Assembly: GCA_944548615.1 (NCBI GenBank)
Contig: OX155951.1
Span: forward strand, 41,952,113-42,016,112
Direction of reading: 5' to 3'
Length of the DNA stretch: 64,000 nucleotides
From: Micropterix aruncella
Lineage: Eukaryota; Arthropoda; Insecta; Lepidoptera; Micropterigidae
Below are positions 44,311-54,335 of this stretch, piece by piece. Every line of letters begins with the position of its first letter. Position 1 is the stretch's first letter. The notes under the pieces are model-generated. The model saw only the letters and a program-made list of their open reading frames with translations, was not told the origin of the DNA and searched no databases. The position numbers and the translations under genes are program-made.

Positions 44311-45003
44311 GGATTTAGTGCAACAGTTTGTATGGGAACCCTGCATTTTGTGATTAAAGGCTCATACTTGGCACAATTGTTCCTTAGGTGGTCCTGAGTG
44401 GATTTAAACCGGGAGCCATCGGGGGCCACCCCGCGGGTGGCGGGGGGAGGGGGTGGGAGTTTGATTCCGCCGCGCGTCACTTTGAGCCCTATATCTCTCG
44501 GACTATAGGTACTAGGGCAAGTGGGATATCATTTTCGGGTAACTCAATGATAACAAAGTCATTTTTGGAAGAAAAAAATACGAGTCCATAGAAAAAATAT
44601 GAAATAATTGGTAACATCCAAAAATCATTCAAATCTTTTTTTTACATATTCGAAGTTTACTTTTTAACCATAGGAGTTATCGGTATTTAAAAAATATATT
44701 CCGAAAGCCACACTTATCTTAATTATCCCAGTATATATTTTATTGGACTTCCATAGTAAAATGTGAGTGAAAAAAATATAATTCATCGTTCGGCAGACCG
44801 GTGTATTACGCCTGCTAAGTACATAGATACGGGCATCGAGCGAAGTTAGATAAGTACCTACTTATAGGATTATTTAGTTTCTGCAATAGGTTAGTGTATT
44901 AAAAATAACAAGTATAATAGTAATAATTAGTATGATAATTATATTATTATTGTTTTTTCTATTTAATAAAAATAATTCATCATTCACACACCGTACCTAA
45001 CTG
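44311..45003 (+). repeat. Long terminal inverted repeat, left arm
   Basis: From AGCTGGGGATTTAGTGC to CATCATTCACACACCGTACC. Contains GGCGGGGGGAGGGGGTGGGA, a G-rich block shared with the right arm. Roughly 85 percent identical to 48096-47418 on the other strand by eye, with small indels. Confidence 0.85.
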
Positions 45004-45036
45004 AGTGGGTGGACCTTTTGGTCGACCCACTCAGTT
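44999..45036. other. Hairpin at inner edge of left TIR
   Basis: AACTGAGTGGGT at 44999-45010 pairs with ACCCACTCAGTT at 45025-45036; inside, GACC/GGTC extends the stem past one mismatch around TTTT. Absent from the right arm. Confidence 0.65.
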
Positions 45037-45779
45037 CAGTAGTAAACAGTGAAAGAATTTGTCTGCCGCGCGGAGAATTATTAAAGCATTTTGAAAATGT
45101 GTAATTTCTGGATCGAAAAGCTATCGCAAGCTTACGGGGATGGCTAAGGACCAAGCACATGAGCAAACGAATGCCATATTAAAAGGAGAGGTAGTTATGA
45201 GCTATTTTTTCTCTTGCGTTTATCTTTACGCTAAATAGTTTGTGATTACTTCTTCATTATAAAACATAATTTTTTTTTACATATCAAAGAATTGATTGGT
45301 TTGACTGAAAACCCTGACTAAGTGGCTTCTCGCTGGACCTGAATACCTTTTAGAGTTTTGAGCAGGATGTTTTGTATTTTGTTACGGAGAACAGCGCAAC
45401 AGAAGAACACGGCAGCCATCTTTCTGACACTGCCGCAAATAAGAAGAACTTTATTCTAGACCTGCAATCACCGGTAGCTACAATAAATACACCAGGAAAT
45501 CTTTTTGTCGAACAGTCTCCAGACTTCTATGTACTGAAGTTGTAAATGCAGTATTAGAGATAGAAAAAGTGGCAAAAAGTTATTAATCTTATAAAGCTGT
45601 TGCTCTTAAATACATAACATTTGTGAAGGAAGATCAAACCCTAAAAAAAGTTTACTGGATCCAACCAAACTTAGTAATATCTCCTTATACAACAAGTATA
45701 TACACAATATAAATATAGAAGTTATTAAAACACATAATAAAGAGTGAGAGCAAAACGAAAGCAAAGATAAGAGGCCTTG
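45037..45779 (+). other. Probable upstream part of the decayed gene
   Basis: Short protein-like stretches on the plus strand (TENSATEEHGSHLSDTAANK near 45385-45445; DPLSSVVNSERICLPRGELL near 45025-45085) broken by stops. Order and strand fit the gene that follows, but homology was not recognised. Confidence 0.3.
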
Positions 45780-46580
45780 AGAATGACTACAGTCTATTCA
45801 GCAAACTTTATTTTGCAACCTGTGAGCACAGAGTAGATGATCTCAATTCATTCATGGCTCAAGAAAACCAAGCCAGTCCTCTAGCACTTTCTTCAATCGG
45901 TAAATTGCGATCTGGAACAAGGTGAGACCTACTAAAATCGATTACCAGTATTTTTGGTTCTGCAACCGTTACAAACGCCCCACAATTCTCAGCGAAAATT
46001 CTAGATGGATCTGTATTAGTACACATACTGAGTTCTGGCCATAAAAAGACTTTGGAGAATAGGTACACCAGTATGTATACCATTTCTTTGCAAAGAACTT
46101 ACAGGGTTTCAAAATTAAATATGGTTTGGGACATAACAACGAAAGCATCAAAAATATTAACAGAGGAAAACGTTTAAAGAAAGCGGGTCACTGCTACGAC
46201 GAAACTACCTAAATTTTAGGCCAATTGGATGATGAACAATTGCTTAAGGAAAGATTGTTTGCTCTGATAACGGCAAGGAAGTTTGCAACATAGGTGGACC
46301 AAATATTTTAACCAATATCACACGTGACACAACGCGTACGTTTCTTCGTGGTTATGTGATACGTAACCACGATGAATGATGGTGCATGTATCTGACACTG
46401 TCGCTCATGGCTTGACAAAAATTATGCTACTGACTGTGGATACTGACTTCGCAGACCAGCACCAAAAGTGCAAATTACCACAATTACACAGTTTGAGGAG
46501 CTGTGGGTGCACAAAGGTACTGGAAAACGCCACCAGTATCTCTCTGCTGTCATGGTATTGCGACTACCTAAGGTAAAAAC
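45780..46580 (+). pseudogene. Decayed gene of an uncharacterised TE-associated family (VDTD / ELW-GTGK)
   Basis: Plus-strand remnants in order: NDYSLFSKLYFATCEHRVDD, FMAQENQASPLALSSIGKLR, SGTR with TGA, then QFSAKILDGSVLVHIL, a shifted FIPFLCKELTGF, VWDITTKASKI, RGKRLKKAGHCYDETT, DDEQLLKERLFALITARKF, MMVHVSDTVAHGLTKIMLLT then VDTDF, and ELWVHKGTGKRHQYLSA. From memory, these blocks recur together in a large family of unnamed proteins in cnidarians and arthropods (ENQ--PP-LS--GKL; LDGA--V-ML; EADTR; VDTDVVV; ELW--FGTGK), often in many copies per genome. Function unknown to me. At least two stops and several frameshifts. Its position between long TIRs suggests the family travels in a DNA transposon. 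Confidence 0.65.
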
Positions 46581-46619
46581 TATAATGTTTGTTTTATATT
46601 AAGTATAGATAGGATATAT

Positions 46620-47165
46620 TAAGTCTATAACATACATAACATTTACGTCGTGTCCAATTGGTGGCTAAAAACCGCTCTTGAACGTGGCAAAATATTTGTA
46701 TTAGGGAGTCTAATTACTTCTCTAACCTTTACTTAACATACATATGAAGGTTGTTAAGAATTTAGCTATTAGATTGGAAAAATAGTATCTCAGAAACTTT
46801 GGAACCTACTAAAAGCTATTTATTGTAAAATCTTATTACAAAACAAAATGAACGCTTATTTATTAAAAGAGTTAATAATTTGAATGGGTACTTACTAAGA
46901 GTTACTCATCATACTAACTAAAATAGTCAGTAAAAAGTTAAATAATCAACATAGACGCCTAATAATTGAAATAGTCAATTATTCGTATAGTAATTCCAGT
47001 AGGTTCGAAAACGTACTAAAAGTTTTTGATAGTAGGTAATATACAAAGTGGTCAGTAAAGTGTTAAATAATAAGATTAAAGTTAATCATATATTTAAAAG
47101 CTAAAAGTACAAATTCATCATCTAAATTGGTATAAAATTTGTAAAGTCTAACCCATAAATTTTTC
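46620..47165 (-). repeat. Family D retroposon-like copy
   Basis: Starts (plus strand) ACATACATAACATTTACGTC then GTGTCCAATTGGTGGCTAAA, the reverse of the 3' end of the element at 40342-40825. Interior AGTCAGTAAAAAGTTAAATA blocks are also shared. Right boundary approximate. Confidence 0.5.
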
Positions 47166-47417
47166 ACTTATAGGGCCACGAAAAGCGAGGGTGTTGCCCC
47201 TGTTTTACCTAAAATGAAATGAGAAATTTGAAAATGGGCATTCAAAAGAATAGCCTTTATTCAGTGTTTTAATAGTTTCTTCTAGCAATTAAGTAAGTAT
47301 GGGTAGGTATGTTCTTGTATCATATATACTACTAATTATTATTTTTTCAACGAAGTGGTAGGGATTGCAGACAAATTAATACTGAGATATTTAAGGTATG
47401 TAAGCACAAATATCAGT

Positions 47418-48096
47418 TAGGAACGATGTGTGAATGATGAATTATTTTTATTAAATAGAAAAAACAATAATAATATAGTTATAATAATAATAATAACGAT
47501 TTTAATTCTTGTTTTTAAATCACTGGCCTATCGCAGGAACTAAATAATCCGATAAGTACTTATCTAACTTGGATCGATGCCCGTCTCTATGTAACGGACG
47601 TAATACGCCGGTCTGCCGTGCGATGAATTATATTTTTTTCACTCACATTTTGCAATACCAGTCCAATAAAAAGTATATGTCTGTAATTTAGATAAGTGTG
47701 GCTTTCAGAATATATTTTTTGCATATCGATACCTCTTATGGTTAAAAAGTAAACTTCATATAAGTAAAAAAAAGATGTCAACGATTTTTGGATTTTACCA
47801 ATTATTTCATATTTTTTCTATGGATAGGTATTTTTTTTCTTCCCGAAATGAATTTGCCATTACTGAATTATCCGAAAATGATATCCTACTTCCCCTGGTA
47901 CCTATAGTCTGAGAGATATAGGGCTCAAAGTGACGCGCGGCGGAATCAAATTTCCACCCCCTCCCCCCGCCACCCCCGGGGTGTTCGCCGATGGCTCCCG
48001 GTCTAAATCCACTCAGGACCACTTATGGAACAATTGTGCCAAGTATGAGCCTTTAATCACAAAATGCAGGGTACATCGCACTAAATCCCCAGCTAC
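47418..48096 (-). repeat. Long terminal inverted repeat, right arm
   Basis: Reverse copy of 44311-45003, including the G-rich block on the complement and ATAATTCATCG-ACGGCAGACCGG. Terminates in AAATCCCCAGCT followed by ACTA and the 9-bp flank. Confidence 0.85.
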
Positions 48097-48107
48097 TATG
48101 ACACACT

Positions 48108-48380
48108 GACACATCTTACCAACATACAGGAAGGCAATGCGACCGCCCTCATACTTTTGGACTATGGCAAGACTTTCTTTCGCTTTTGCTGGTGAAACTT
48201 CTGCACCTTGGATTTTCCGTGTCGTCCTGCAAATTTCTTTTAAGCTATCTATCCAATAGTCATCAAAAAGACGTGATAAATGATTTATCTGGTCGACAAT
48301 CAATCATCTCTCTTCACCTGATCAAGACCACGGGAATCCATTTTAAGCCTCGTCTTGTTTTCTTTATATACATCTGATAT
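48108..48380 (-). other. Open frame, unrecognised
   Basis: Minus frame from 48303 reads DQINHLSRLFDDYWIDSLKE, AEVSPAKAKESLAIVQKYEG and IAFLYVGKMCQC, with protein-like composition, up to the border of the long TIR, where it runs on as TIR translation. An upstream piece DSRGLDQVKRD in another frame suggests a longer decayed gene. No family recognised. It could be the gene into which the 44.3-48.1 kb element inserted. Confidence 0.35.
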
Positions 48381-48439
48381 ATCAGTTCATTTCGGGCTTT
48401 GTTTGTATGATTTATATGCAGGCGACATTCGGCCTGGGA

Positions 48440-48821
48440 CGAACCCCATAGATCCCGATCAACCTGATTCTGCCGAAAGATGAAAAAAATCAAATATTAA
48501 AAAACTTTGCTTGGTTCAATCAATATGGTTTACTAATTATTCCGATCAAACCTGGTTTTATGATTGTTGGGTCCAAGACGGCCAGAGCTAAAATTAATGT
48601 CAACAATTCTCTTCGAATAATTTTAAATGGATCGCAGACTCCCCTAATGCCAACTGCCAGAAATTTGGGACTACTATTTGACCCTAATTTGCGATTTGAA
48701 GAACACGCTAGCAAAAGATTGGGTGGGGCTTTGATCGTCTCAAGACATATAGAGTTCGTCTCATACACAGTTCGGTAGTACCTCAGCGTCAAACTCTGAA
48801 TCCTTATAGAAAATACCGTAA
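48440..48821 (+). pseudogene. LINE RT fragment, upstream half (host of a nested LINE)
   Basis: Plus frame GLLIIPIKPGFMIVGSKTAR, then ILNGSQTPLMPTARNLGLLF and DPNLRFEEHASK. This is the N---T--M--GS, RNLGL-FD-NL-FE-H section after the RT active site in Jockey/CR1-like LINEs. It decays through a frameshift near 48750 and is cut at 48821 by a minus-strand LINE; the same protein continues at 49553. The YADD/FADD box is upstream and not recognised. Confidence 0.75.
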
Positions 48822-48831
48822 TATGAACTAT

Positions 48832-49552
48832 TATTTATTTATTTATTTATTATTTATTAGTTTCAAATAGAATTCAAGGGCATTACAGATGAATCCAATT
48901 CGCCCTTGAATTTAAAGCTAGAGTGCAAGTCTAAAAATAAATGACTACATAACTAAATTAATGCTAACATTGAACAAGAAAAAAACATAAAAATATAAAA
49001 CTAAATAAAAGACAGATTATGATAAACATGAGATAGCAGGGAGTTGCCTTTTTAGCTGCCAAAGAGATATACAAAAGATATATATTTCTGTGGGTAAGGA
49101 ATTAAGAAGAGCTATAACCCTTCCCACTGGCCTGTCTACAAAAATATTTGTACGGTGGTACGGCACATTAAACAATAGATGCGATCTCCTCGCTGTGCAA
49201 TTTACCGGTACTTACAATTCAAACTTACATAGTATCTCTGGCAAATAAATAGTTCCTTGAATTAATTTATATGCAAATATAATTAGTGAAATATATCGAC
49301 GCGTTTCAAGACTGTTGTATCTTACCATTCCTAGCACAAAATCGGACGGAAATAAGTATGGATAAATATTGTATTTTCTGTAATAAATATATCTTAAAAT
49401 TTTTCTTTGAATACGCTCTACCATCTGAATGTATTTGTTTTCACTTGTACACAAGATGACCGAGTTATATTCAAGTATGCTACTGACTAAACAATTATAT
49501 AGTAGAAACATTACATGAATATTATTAAACTGTTTGCATATGCGAATAACAT
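48832..49552 (-). pseudogene. Nested LINE, 5'-truncated, with 10-bp TSD
   Basis: Minus frame (49212-49600) reads VIRICKQFNNIHVMFLLYNC, LVSSILEYNSVI, MVERIQRKILRY, FPSDFVLGMVRYNSLETRRY and FAYKLIQGTIYLPEIL, the thumb and tail of a Jockey-like reverse transcriptase (L--S-LEY-S--W; VERIQRK). The 3' end has an (AATA)n tail at 48832-48859. It is bounded by TATGAACTAT (48822-48831) and TATGGACTAT (49553-49562), a 10-bp target duplication with one change. The frame runs uninterrupted to the 5' truncation, so it is younger than its host LINE. Confidence 0.85.
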
Positions 49553-49841
49553 TATGGACTATGGCGGCTGTGTGTATGGACCGTGCATGTATAACAAGAC
49601 TGAGCGGCGGCCCCAAAGAATTCAAAATGCTTGTGCTAGGTTCTGCTTTAATATTCCTGCTCGTCATCGCATGTCTCCATTCCTTTCCGGGACATCCATG
49701 CTAAACATGTGTCAGCGACGAAAAATTCACCTCGCAAACTACGTGTTAAAAAAAGGTCCGATCGGAACAACCGCAGTACCTCTACTCTTTCATGAACTGG
49801 CCCCGGAACCACCACACCCACTCCACTCGAGCATGTGAGCA
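49553..49841 (+). pseudogene. LINE RT fragment, downstream half
   Basis: Plus frame MDYGGCVYGPCMYNKTERRP, QRIQNACARFCFNIPARHRM, SPFL, MLNMCQRRKIHLANYVL: the L-Y-D-VYGPC and LQR-QNACARFCF-IP-R blocks that follow the section at 48440-48821. The frame joins the upstream half when the nested LINE and one target copy are ignored. Frame stop about 49836-49838. Confidence 0.85.
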
Positions 49842-50520
49842 TCTCGCCATTATCCCTGAGTTTAAATTACCAAGTTCTAAATGGGGGCTTTGCTACTATT
49901 GGGGGCGACATTACGGTCAACTTCAGGTTGCTTCAAAATTCAATATCAGCAAATGCTTATGATTGACCGCCAATAACTTTAAGAAATGTTCTGGATATAC
50001 AGTCAGCTGATTTGTGGACATCCCCATTTGCACCTACTGCAGACTCATCTCGTGGTTTTTGTCGTTAGCAATATAATTGTTTTGGTCTTCTCTATCTCTA
50101 TGTAGAACGACCTCCAGGTTAAACGGCTTAACCGATTGGCTTGAAATTTAAAACATAGACTCCTGAGGGTTCATGTAAGCGATGCGGATGCGAGACAAAG
50201 AGTTCAGAAATGTTTAATAAAACAAATTTTCAAAAGCTCAAAAACGAGCACGAGCTACGCTTCGACATTTGAAACATTTGACTCCTGAGGAGTCACGTAA
50301 GCGGTATGATTCATAAAAAGTAAAAAAAAATCAAAATATTTTCAGTTAAAAAAAAGTACAAACGACAAACGAATACCAAAACGATTATATTGATAAGTGC
50401 CCTGTGCGTACACCTTGTAAATATATAGTTTAATGAATTTTGTTTTCTGTATTTTTCTGTATCTTTATCTTTTTCTGTATTTTTTTGTAAAGCTGCAAAT
50501 AAAAATTTATAAAAAATATT
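49842..50520. other. No gene; short repeated phrase
   Basis: ACATAGACTCCTGAGGGTTC at about 50151 and ACATTTGACTCCTGAGGAGT at about 50275 are related, each followed by a TGTAAGCG/CGTAAGCGG block. Unidentified repeat. Confidence 0.35.
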
Positions 50521-50529
50521 GCTAGTATA

Positions 50530-50680
50530 CATTCAAATTCAAATTCAAATTCTTTATTTTACAAAAAATCATAATATCAGTTACAATTAAATTAAACCTA
50601 ACCTAACTGGATCGCACGAGACGTCCGCACTAAGGTATAAGGCTCAGATTCGATTAATTTGCCTAATGCTAAATAAAAAA
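50530..50680 (-). repeat. LINE/SINE 3' end with (GAATTT)n tail
   Basis: CATTCAAATTCAAATTCAAA then TTCTTTATTTTAC marks the tail in minus orientation, followed by AACCTAACCTAACTGGATCG. Confidence 0.6.
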
Positions 50681-51625
50681 AATAATACGCTGAAGAATAC
50701 CGTAAAAAAAAATCAAGTAAACTAAAATTTTAGTAAAAAATATAATTTCAAATAATCTTAAAAGGCATGTGATAATAATAATAATATAAAGAACAAAAAG
50801 CATGCCAATCATAATTATATGGTAGGTGAATAATAATGTGTTAGAAATGGTAAGTTAACTAGGAATAAGGCAAATTAGTTTTTCAGTTTCTTACCTTCCC
50901 TGGGTGATCAACCAGTGGGTTAGTCTTTTCTTGTTTATATTTGTATAAATGCCGGGTATATCCTTAGTTCTATTGAACAACGACGGTGCCAAGTATAGAA
51001 AATATCTCTGTGCATGGGTACTATTCAGTTTGGGCACTATGTGGTTACTATTAGTTATCGCTCATGTTATAATTTTATGGGATGTTTGCTTTTGCAGTTC
51101 TTTATGTTTGTGATAATAGAGTATTATCGTTTTAGCAATTGTTTGCCGTACGTCAAGAACAGAGAACTCACGAAAAAGTTGCTCAGATGGGTATCGCAAC
51201 GGTTTTTTGTTGACAACTCTTAACAGCGCCTTCTAGGCTTTAATAAGTGGATCGTGGTGTGATAGTGCTGCTGTGATAGTGCTACATAATTGCCTGATGT
51301 CCAGCACTTGGAAGTCCGCATGGAAGTCAGATGGGAAGTGGTATGGTGTAATTCAGGGCATTTTGCATCTAATTCAGGGCTTGTTAATCAGGGCATTTTG
51401 TCAACTGGTGACCCACGAGCAAGTACATATTAAATTTATTTTAGTGCATAGTAAGTCGATAATATTAATATTTTTTTAGTCCGGTTGCACTGAGGTTTTT
51501 TTATGTCATCGTATATTGTCGCCTATTTAAATTCCTAAATATTTACACACATGAAGTTCGTTCTATTGGCTGACATAAACAGTTTATATCATCGCAGTCG
51601 TGTATTTTCAGTCCTTTGTCTAGTT
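50681..51625. other. No gene seen
   Basis: AT-rich; CAGGGCATTTTG and AATTCAGGGC recur near 51350-51400 (short direct repeats). No coding recognised. Confidence 0.35.
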
Positions 51626-51690
51626 TCGGTTGTTTGTTTGTTTGTTTGGAAAACTTTATTACCCACACAATAGAGTACAACATGGTGAGC
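51626..51690 (-). repeat. LINE 3' end with (TTGT)n tail
   Basis: GGTTGTTTGTTTGTTTGTTT then GGAAAACTTTATTACCCACA, tail orientation minus. Extent not resolved. Confidence 0.45.
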
Positions 51691-51819
51691 CTATTGTTAA
51701 GTGGCAATATCTTACGACTATATCGCCAGGGTTATTGTATTATGTTTATGTTGGCAAATTATTTTTTGTAGAGTAGTAAGTAATGCAACAAGTTTGCATA
51801 GTAACAATATTTGCTTTTC

Positions 51820-52085
51820 GATAACTGGCTCGGCGCGCGCGAACCTCCTTGCGCTCGGAGATGCTAGGACGTCACACAAGATACAGGGAGGGCGAATTTT
51901 CAAAATTCGCCCTCCCTGAACCCGCCGCTCCACCACCATTATAATCTGCGCAGTGACAGTTTGCCGCCAACCCACAGAAAAATGTATGACTATTAACATG
52001 ACTTCAGTCTATCTTGAACAACGGCGGTTGCAACATCCCCGAGTCGTCGGGTTCTACAAACTTTACGCTGTAAATTGTTTTTTAT
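51820..52085. repeat. Foldback MITE remnant with rearranged left arm
   Basis: Right arm GGCGGTTGCAACATCCCCGA, TCGTCGGGTTCTACAAAC and the centre CCACCACCATTATAATCTGC match the family at 7575-7989. The expected left arm is replaced by a perfect palindrome at 51884-51918. Confidence 0.65.
51884..51918. other. Perfect 17-bp palindrome, 1-base spacer
   Basis: CAGGGAGGGCGAATTTT, C, then the exact complement. Looks like a fold-back repair junction inside the MITE remnant. Confidence 0.85.
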
Positions 52086-52269
52086 TTTATTTATAGTGGA
52101 ACATACATAACACATTTCCTCGGTTACCAAGGCTTAAATTAAAAAAAAATATAGATGCCTTTCAACTATGTGTTTTGTGAAGAATAATCTGCCGTACAAA
52201 AGAATATCATCATGAAGAATCAAAATTAGGCTACCTACACGTATGTGAGCAACGATATTATGATGCAAT

Positions 52270-52460
52270 TATAAATAAGATAAAAACGAATTATAATAAG
52301 ATAAAAACGAGTGAAGTTTGTAACATCCGACGTTTCGGCGATGTTGCAACCGCTGTTGTACAGGCTAGAGCGTCTACCCTTGATAAAGGCGGTTGCAACA
52401 TCCCCGAGACGTCGGGTGTTATAAACTTTACGCGGTAAATTCGTTTTTGTCTTATTTATG
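52270..52460. mobile_element. Foldback MITE, compact copy
   Basis: Left AAGATAAAAACGAGTGAAGT, TTGTAACATCCGACGTTTC and GGCGATGTTGCAACCG; right GGCGGTTGCAACATCCCC, GACGTCGGGTGTTATAAACT and TTCGTTTTTGTCTTATTTAT. Same family as 7575-7989, with only a short centre. Confidence 0.75.
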
Positions 52461-52545
52461 ATGTCAACTCTACTGGACTGTCAAAATTGACTTTAACTAG
52501 CTCTTCCAAATTATTTTTACTAATAGGTATTTAACTGTCAAATCG

Positions 52546-53090
52546 GTGTTAACTACTCGCAAAATTCAGATCACCTGTGAAACCTTCGAGATCTATGCGA
52601 ATACGAGACCGAAATCGCTGAAATCAGTGAGTTTTTGCAAGTATAAAGCTGTGAGCGCGACCAGCCAATGCAGCAGTGATCCTGATATCGCAATTCGTCA
52701 TAAAACGCCAATCTTGAAGCGATCAAATTACATTACAGAAGACGTTCTTACAAATAAAATGAACGAGTTGAAAATATCAATAGCGGGCATGTTGGAAGAC
52801 AGGTTCCTGGACATGCAACGGAAGTTTAAGGATCAAAACGTCGAGCAAATATGAGAATTGCTGCAAGAAAATAGAAGCGATCCATAATGATAACCAACAA
52901 TTGAAAAATGAAAATCGTCATCTAAATAAACGTATCTCCTATCTTGAAGAGATATTTGAGCAACTGGAGCATCGGAAGTTAGAAAACGATATCGAAATAC
53001 GTGGGATTCCGGAAGCAGACAACAAAAAGCTACAAGATACTCTCTCGTTCATCGGAAAAACGATTAGTCACGAAATTGAGGTAGCAGGAA
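52546..53090 (+). pseudogene. LINE ORF1-like protein, N-terminal and coiled-coil part
   Basis: Plus strand, two pieces joined across a stop near 52852: LTNKMNELKISIAGMLEDRF then NENRHLNKRISYLEEIFEQL, EHRKLENDIEIRGIPEADNK and KLQDTLSFIGKTISHEIE. The heptad-rich stretch followed by R---N-EI-GIPE is the coiled coil and start of the RNA-binding domain of ORF1/Gag-like proteins of CR1/Jockey-type LINEs, which coat the element RNA. Interrupted at 53091 by a short minus-strand insertion; continues at 53418. At least one stop codon. Confidence 0.75.
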
Positions 53091-53417
53091 TATTAAGTAT
53101 TCAGTATTCAGTATTCAATTTATTCATTCAGAATATACAATAAAAGCATAAATTATGAATTAAAGCTTATTATCGCATATTAGAATTCGTCAGTTGCTAC
53201 AATTAAAGCATAAATATTAATTCGACAATAGCGTTGACTAAAGTGGATTTACACGGTAGACAAATAAAATTTAATAAAAAATAGAGCTGAATCCATGTAC
53301 ATGAGTATAAATATAAAATAGTTATATATTATAAGAATATTAATAGTCATCTTAGGCCTTTTATACAAAAAATAATCACACAATAGGAAGTAACAAAACA
53401 AAACAAAATACAGACGA
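53091..53417 (-). repeat. Nested LINE 3' end with (AGTATTC)n tail
   Basis: 327 bp beginning TATTAAGTATTCAGTATTCA and TTTATTCATTCAGAATATAC, as at 23242. Flanks TAGCAGGAA (53082-53090) and TAGCCAGGAA (53418-53427) form a target duplication with a one-base difference. Confidence 0.7.
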
Positions 53418-53820
53418 TAGCCAGGAAAAACATAACTACTAAAAAAAATCCTCGCCCTATTATCGTAAAATTATCTAATACTTTACAGCGTAATGCATTC
53501 CTTCATCCAGCTTCGCAGTTTAACCAGAATTGTAAAAGTAACTCGGATAAACTAAATACGCACCACTTGAATCTAGCGGAAGAACGAAAACCAATTTTTA
53601 TTTCAGAACATCTTACGCAAAAATCTAAGTATTTATTAATGCAAGCAAAGAAATTTTCCAAACTCAATAAATATCAATACTGTTGGGCTAAAAGTGGAAA
53701 AATATTTATTTAAACACAGGACAAATCCAAAATATTCACAGTTACGAATGAGGATGTATTGTCCAAGATTCTCGCAAACAATGACGTTATCTGAGATCAC
53801 TTTACCACTAAATTGTAACG
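53418..53820 (+). pseudogene. LINE ORF1-like protein, C-terminal part
   Basis: Plus frame ARKNITTKKNPRPIIVKLSN then RKPIFISEHLTQKSKYLLMQ, AKKFSKLNKYQYCWAKSGKI and FI followed by TAA, then VTNEDVLSKILANNDVI. RPIIVKL, IFI-E-LT and Y-Y-W---GKIF are the closing blocks of the ORF1 RNA-binding domain in LINEs. It reads on in frame from the upstream half once the nested insert is ignored. Stop codon after GKIFI. Confidence 0.75.
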
Positions 53821-54255
53821 TATCATTATGGTTGCGTGCAAGAAATCATCCAAAAACTATCATACATTTTAAAATATTATTTAAATTGAACTATAACTAT
53901 GTTATTATTGTATTTAAATCATATTTTCCTTTAAATATAAATAAAAATCATGTAGCGATTAATACAATGCATACTGCAATAAACAGCGAAAACAATCCTT
54001 TAATTATATTAATCTGGTGTTCAACCCTAAAAATAATTATCACAACAATGGTTACGGTAAGGGCTCGCAATCATTACACTATTGCCGTCTCTGAATTGTG
54101 CTGTATTCGGCCTATGCCGTGCTCGTTACAACGGATATTTTATGTAAGCTATCGAAACAATAATTTAAATACGCTTGATGGACACTGTACTTGATGAAGC
54201 ACCAATGGTGCAATTCCTCAAAATAATATTGCCCGTGTCTCTTTCTAAAATAGAA
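53821..54255. other. No recognised gene
   Basis: A long plus frame covers 53694-54194 but lies in a different frame from the ORF1 remnant and has no family resemblance. Confidence 0.35.
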
Positions 54256-54260
54256 TTATC

Positions 54261-54335
54261 GCAATGGCTGCCATTGCGCAATAGCTGCAGTTGCAGACTT
54301 TTTGCAAACGCTGCGTTTGCAAAAAGTCTGCAACT
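54261..54335. other. Two adjacent perfect hairpins with CTG loops
   Basis: GCAATGG-CTG-CCATTGC at 54261-54277, then 22-bp arms 54289-54310 and 54314-54335 (AGTTGCAGACTTTTTGCAAA then CG, and the complement) around CTG at 54311-54313. Confidence 0.85.

Larger units (their letters stand above)
44297..48098 (+). mobile_element. Candidate DNA transposon with about 690-bp TIRs
   Basis: A 3.8-kb segment whose ends are long inverted copies (44311-45003 and 47418-48096) and whose flanks share the 9-bp direct repeat TGACACACT (44288-44296 and 48099-48107). Between the arms lie a decayed gene on the plus strand (45780-46580) and a family-D retroposon insertion (46620-47165). A 9-bp duplication with long TIRs is Mutator-like in style, but the coding sequence is not a recognised transposase. 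The outermost bases of the two arms differ slightly, so the exact termini are uncertain. Confidence 0.6.

Noticed and set aside
51701..51999. Opposed frames both containing GGRI-KIRPP
   Set aside because: Artefact of the 35-base palindrome at 51884-51918.
53694..54194. 166-residue open frame
   Set aside because: Overlaps the ORF1 remnant in another frame and continues into AT-rich DNA without any recognisable family motif.
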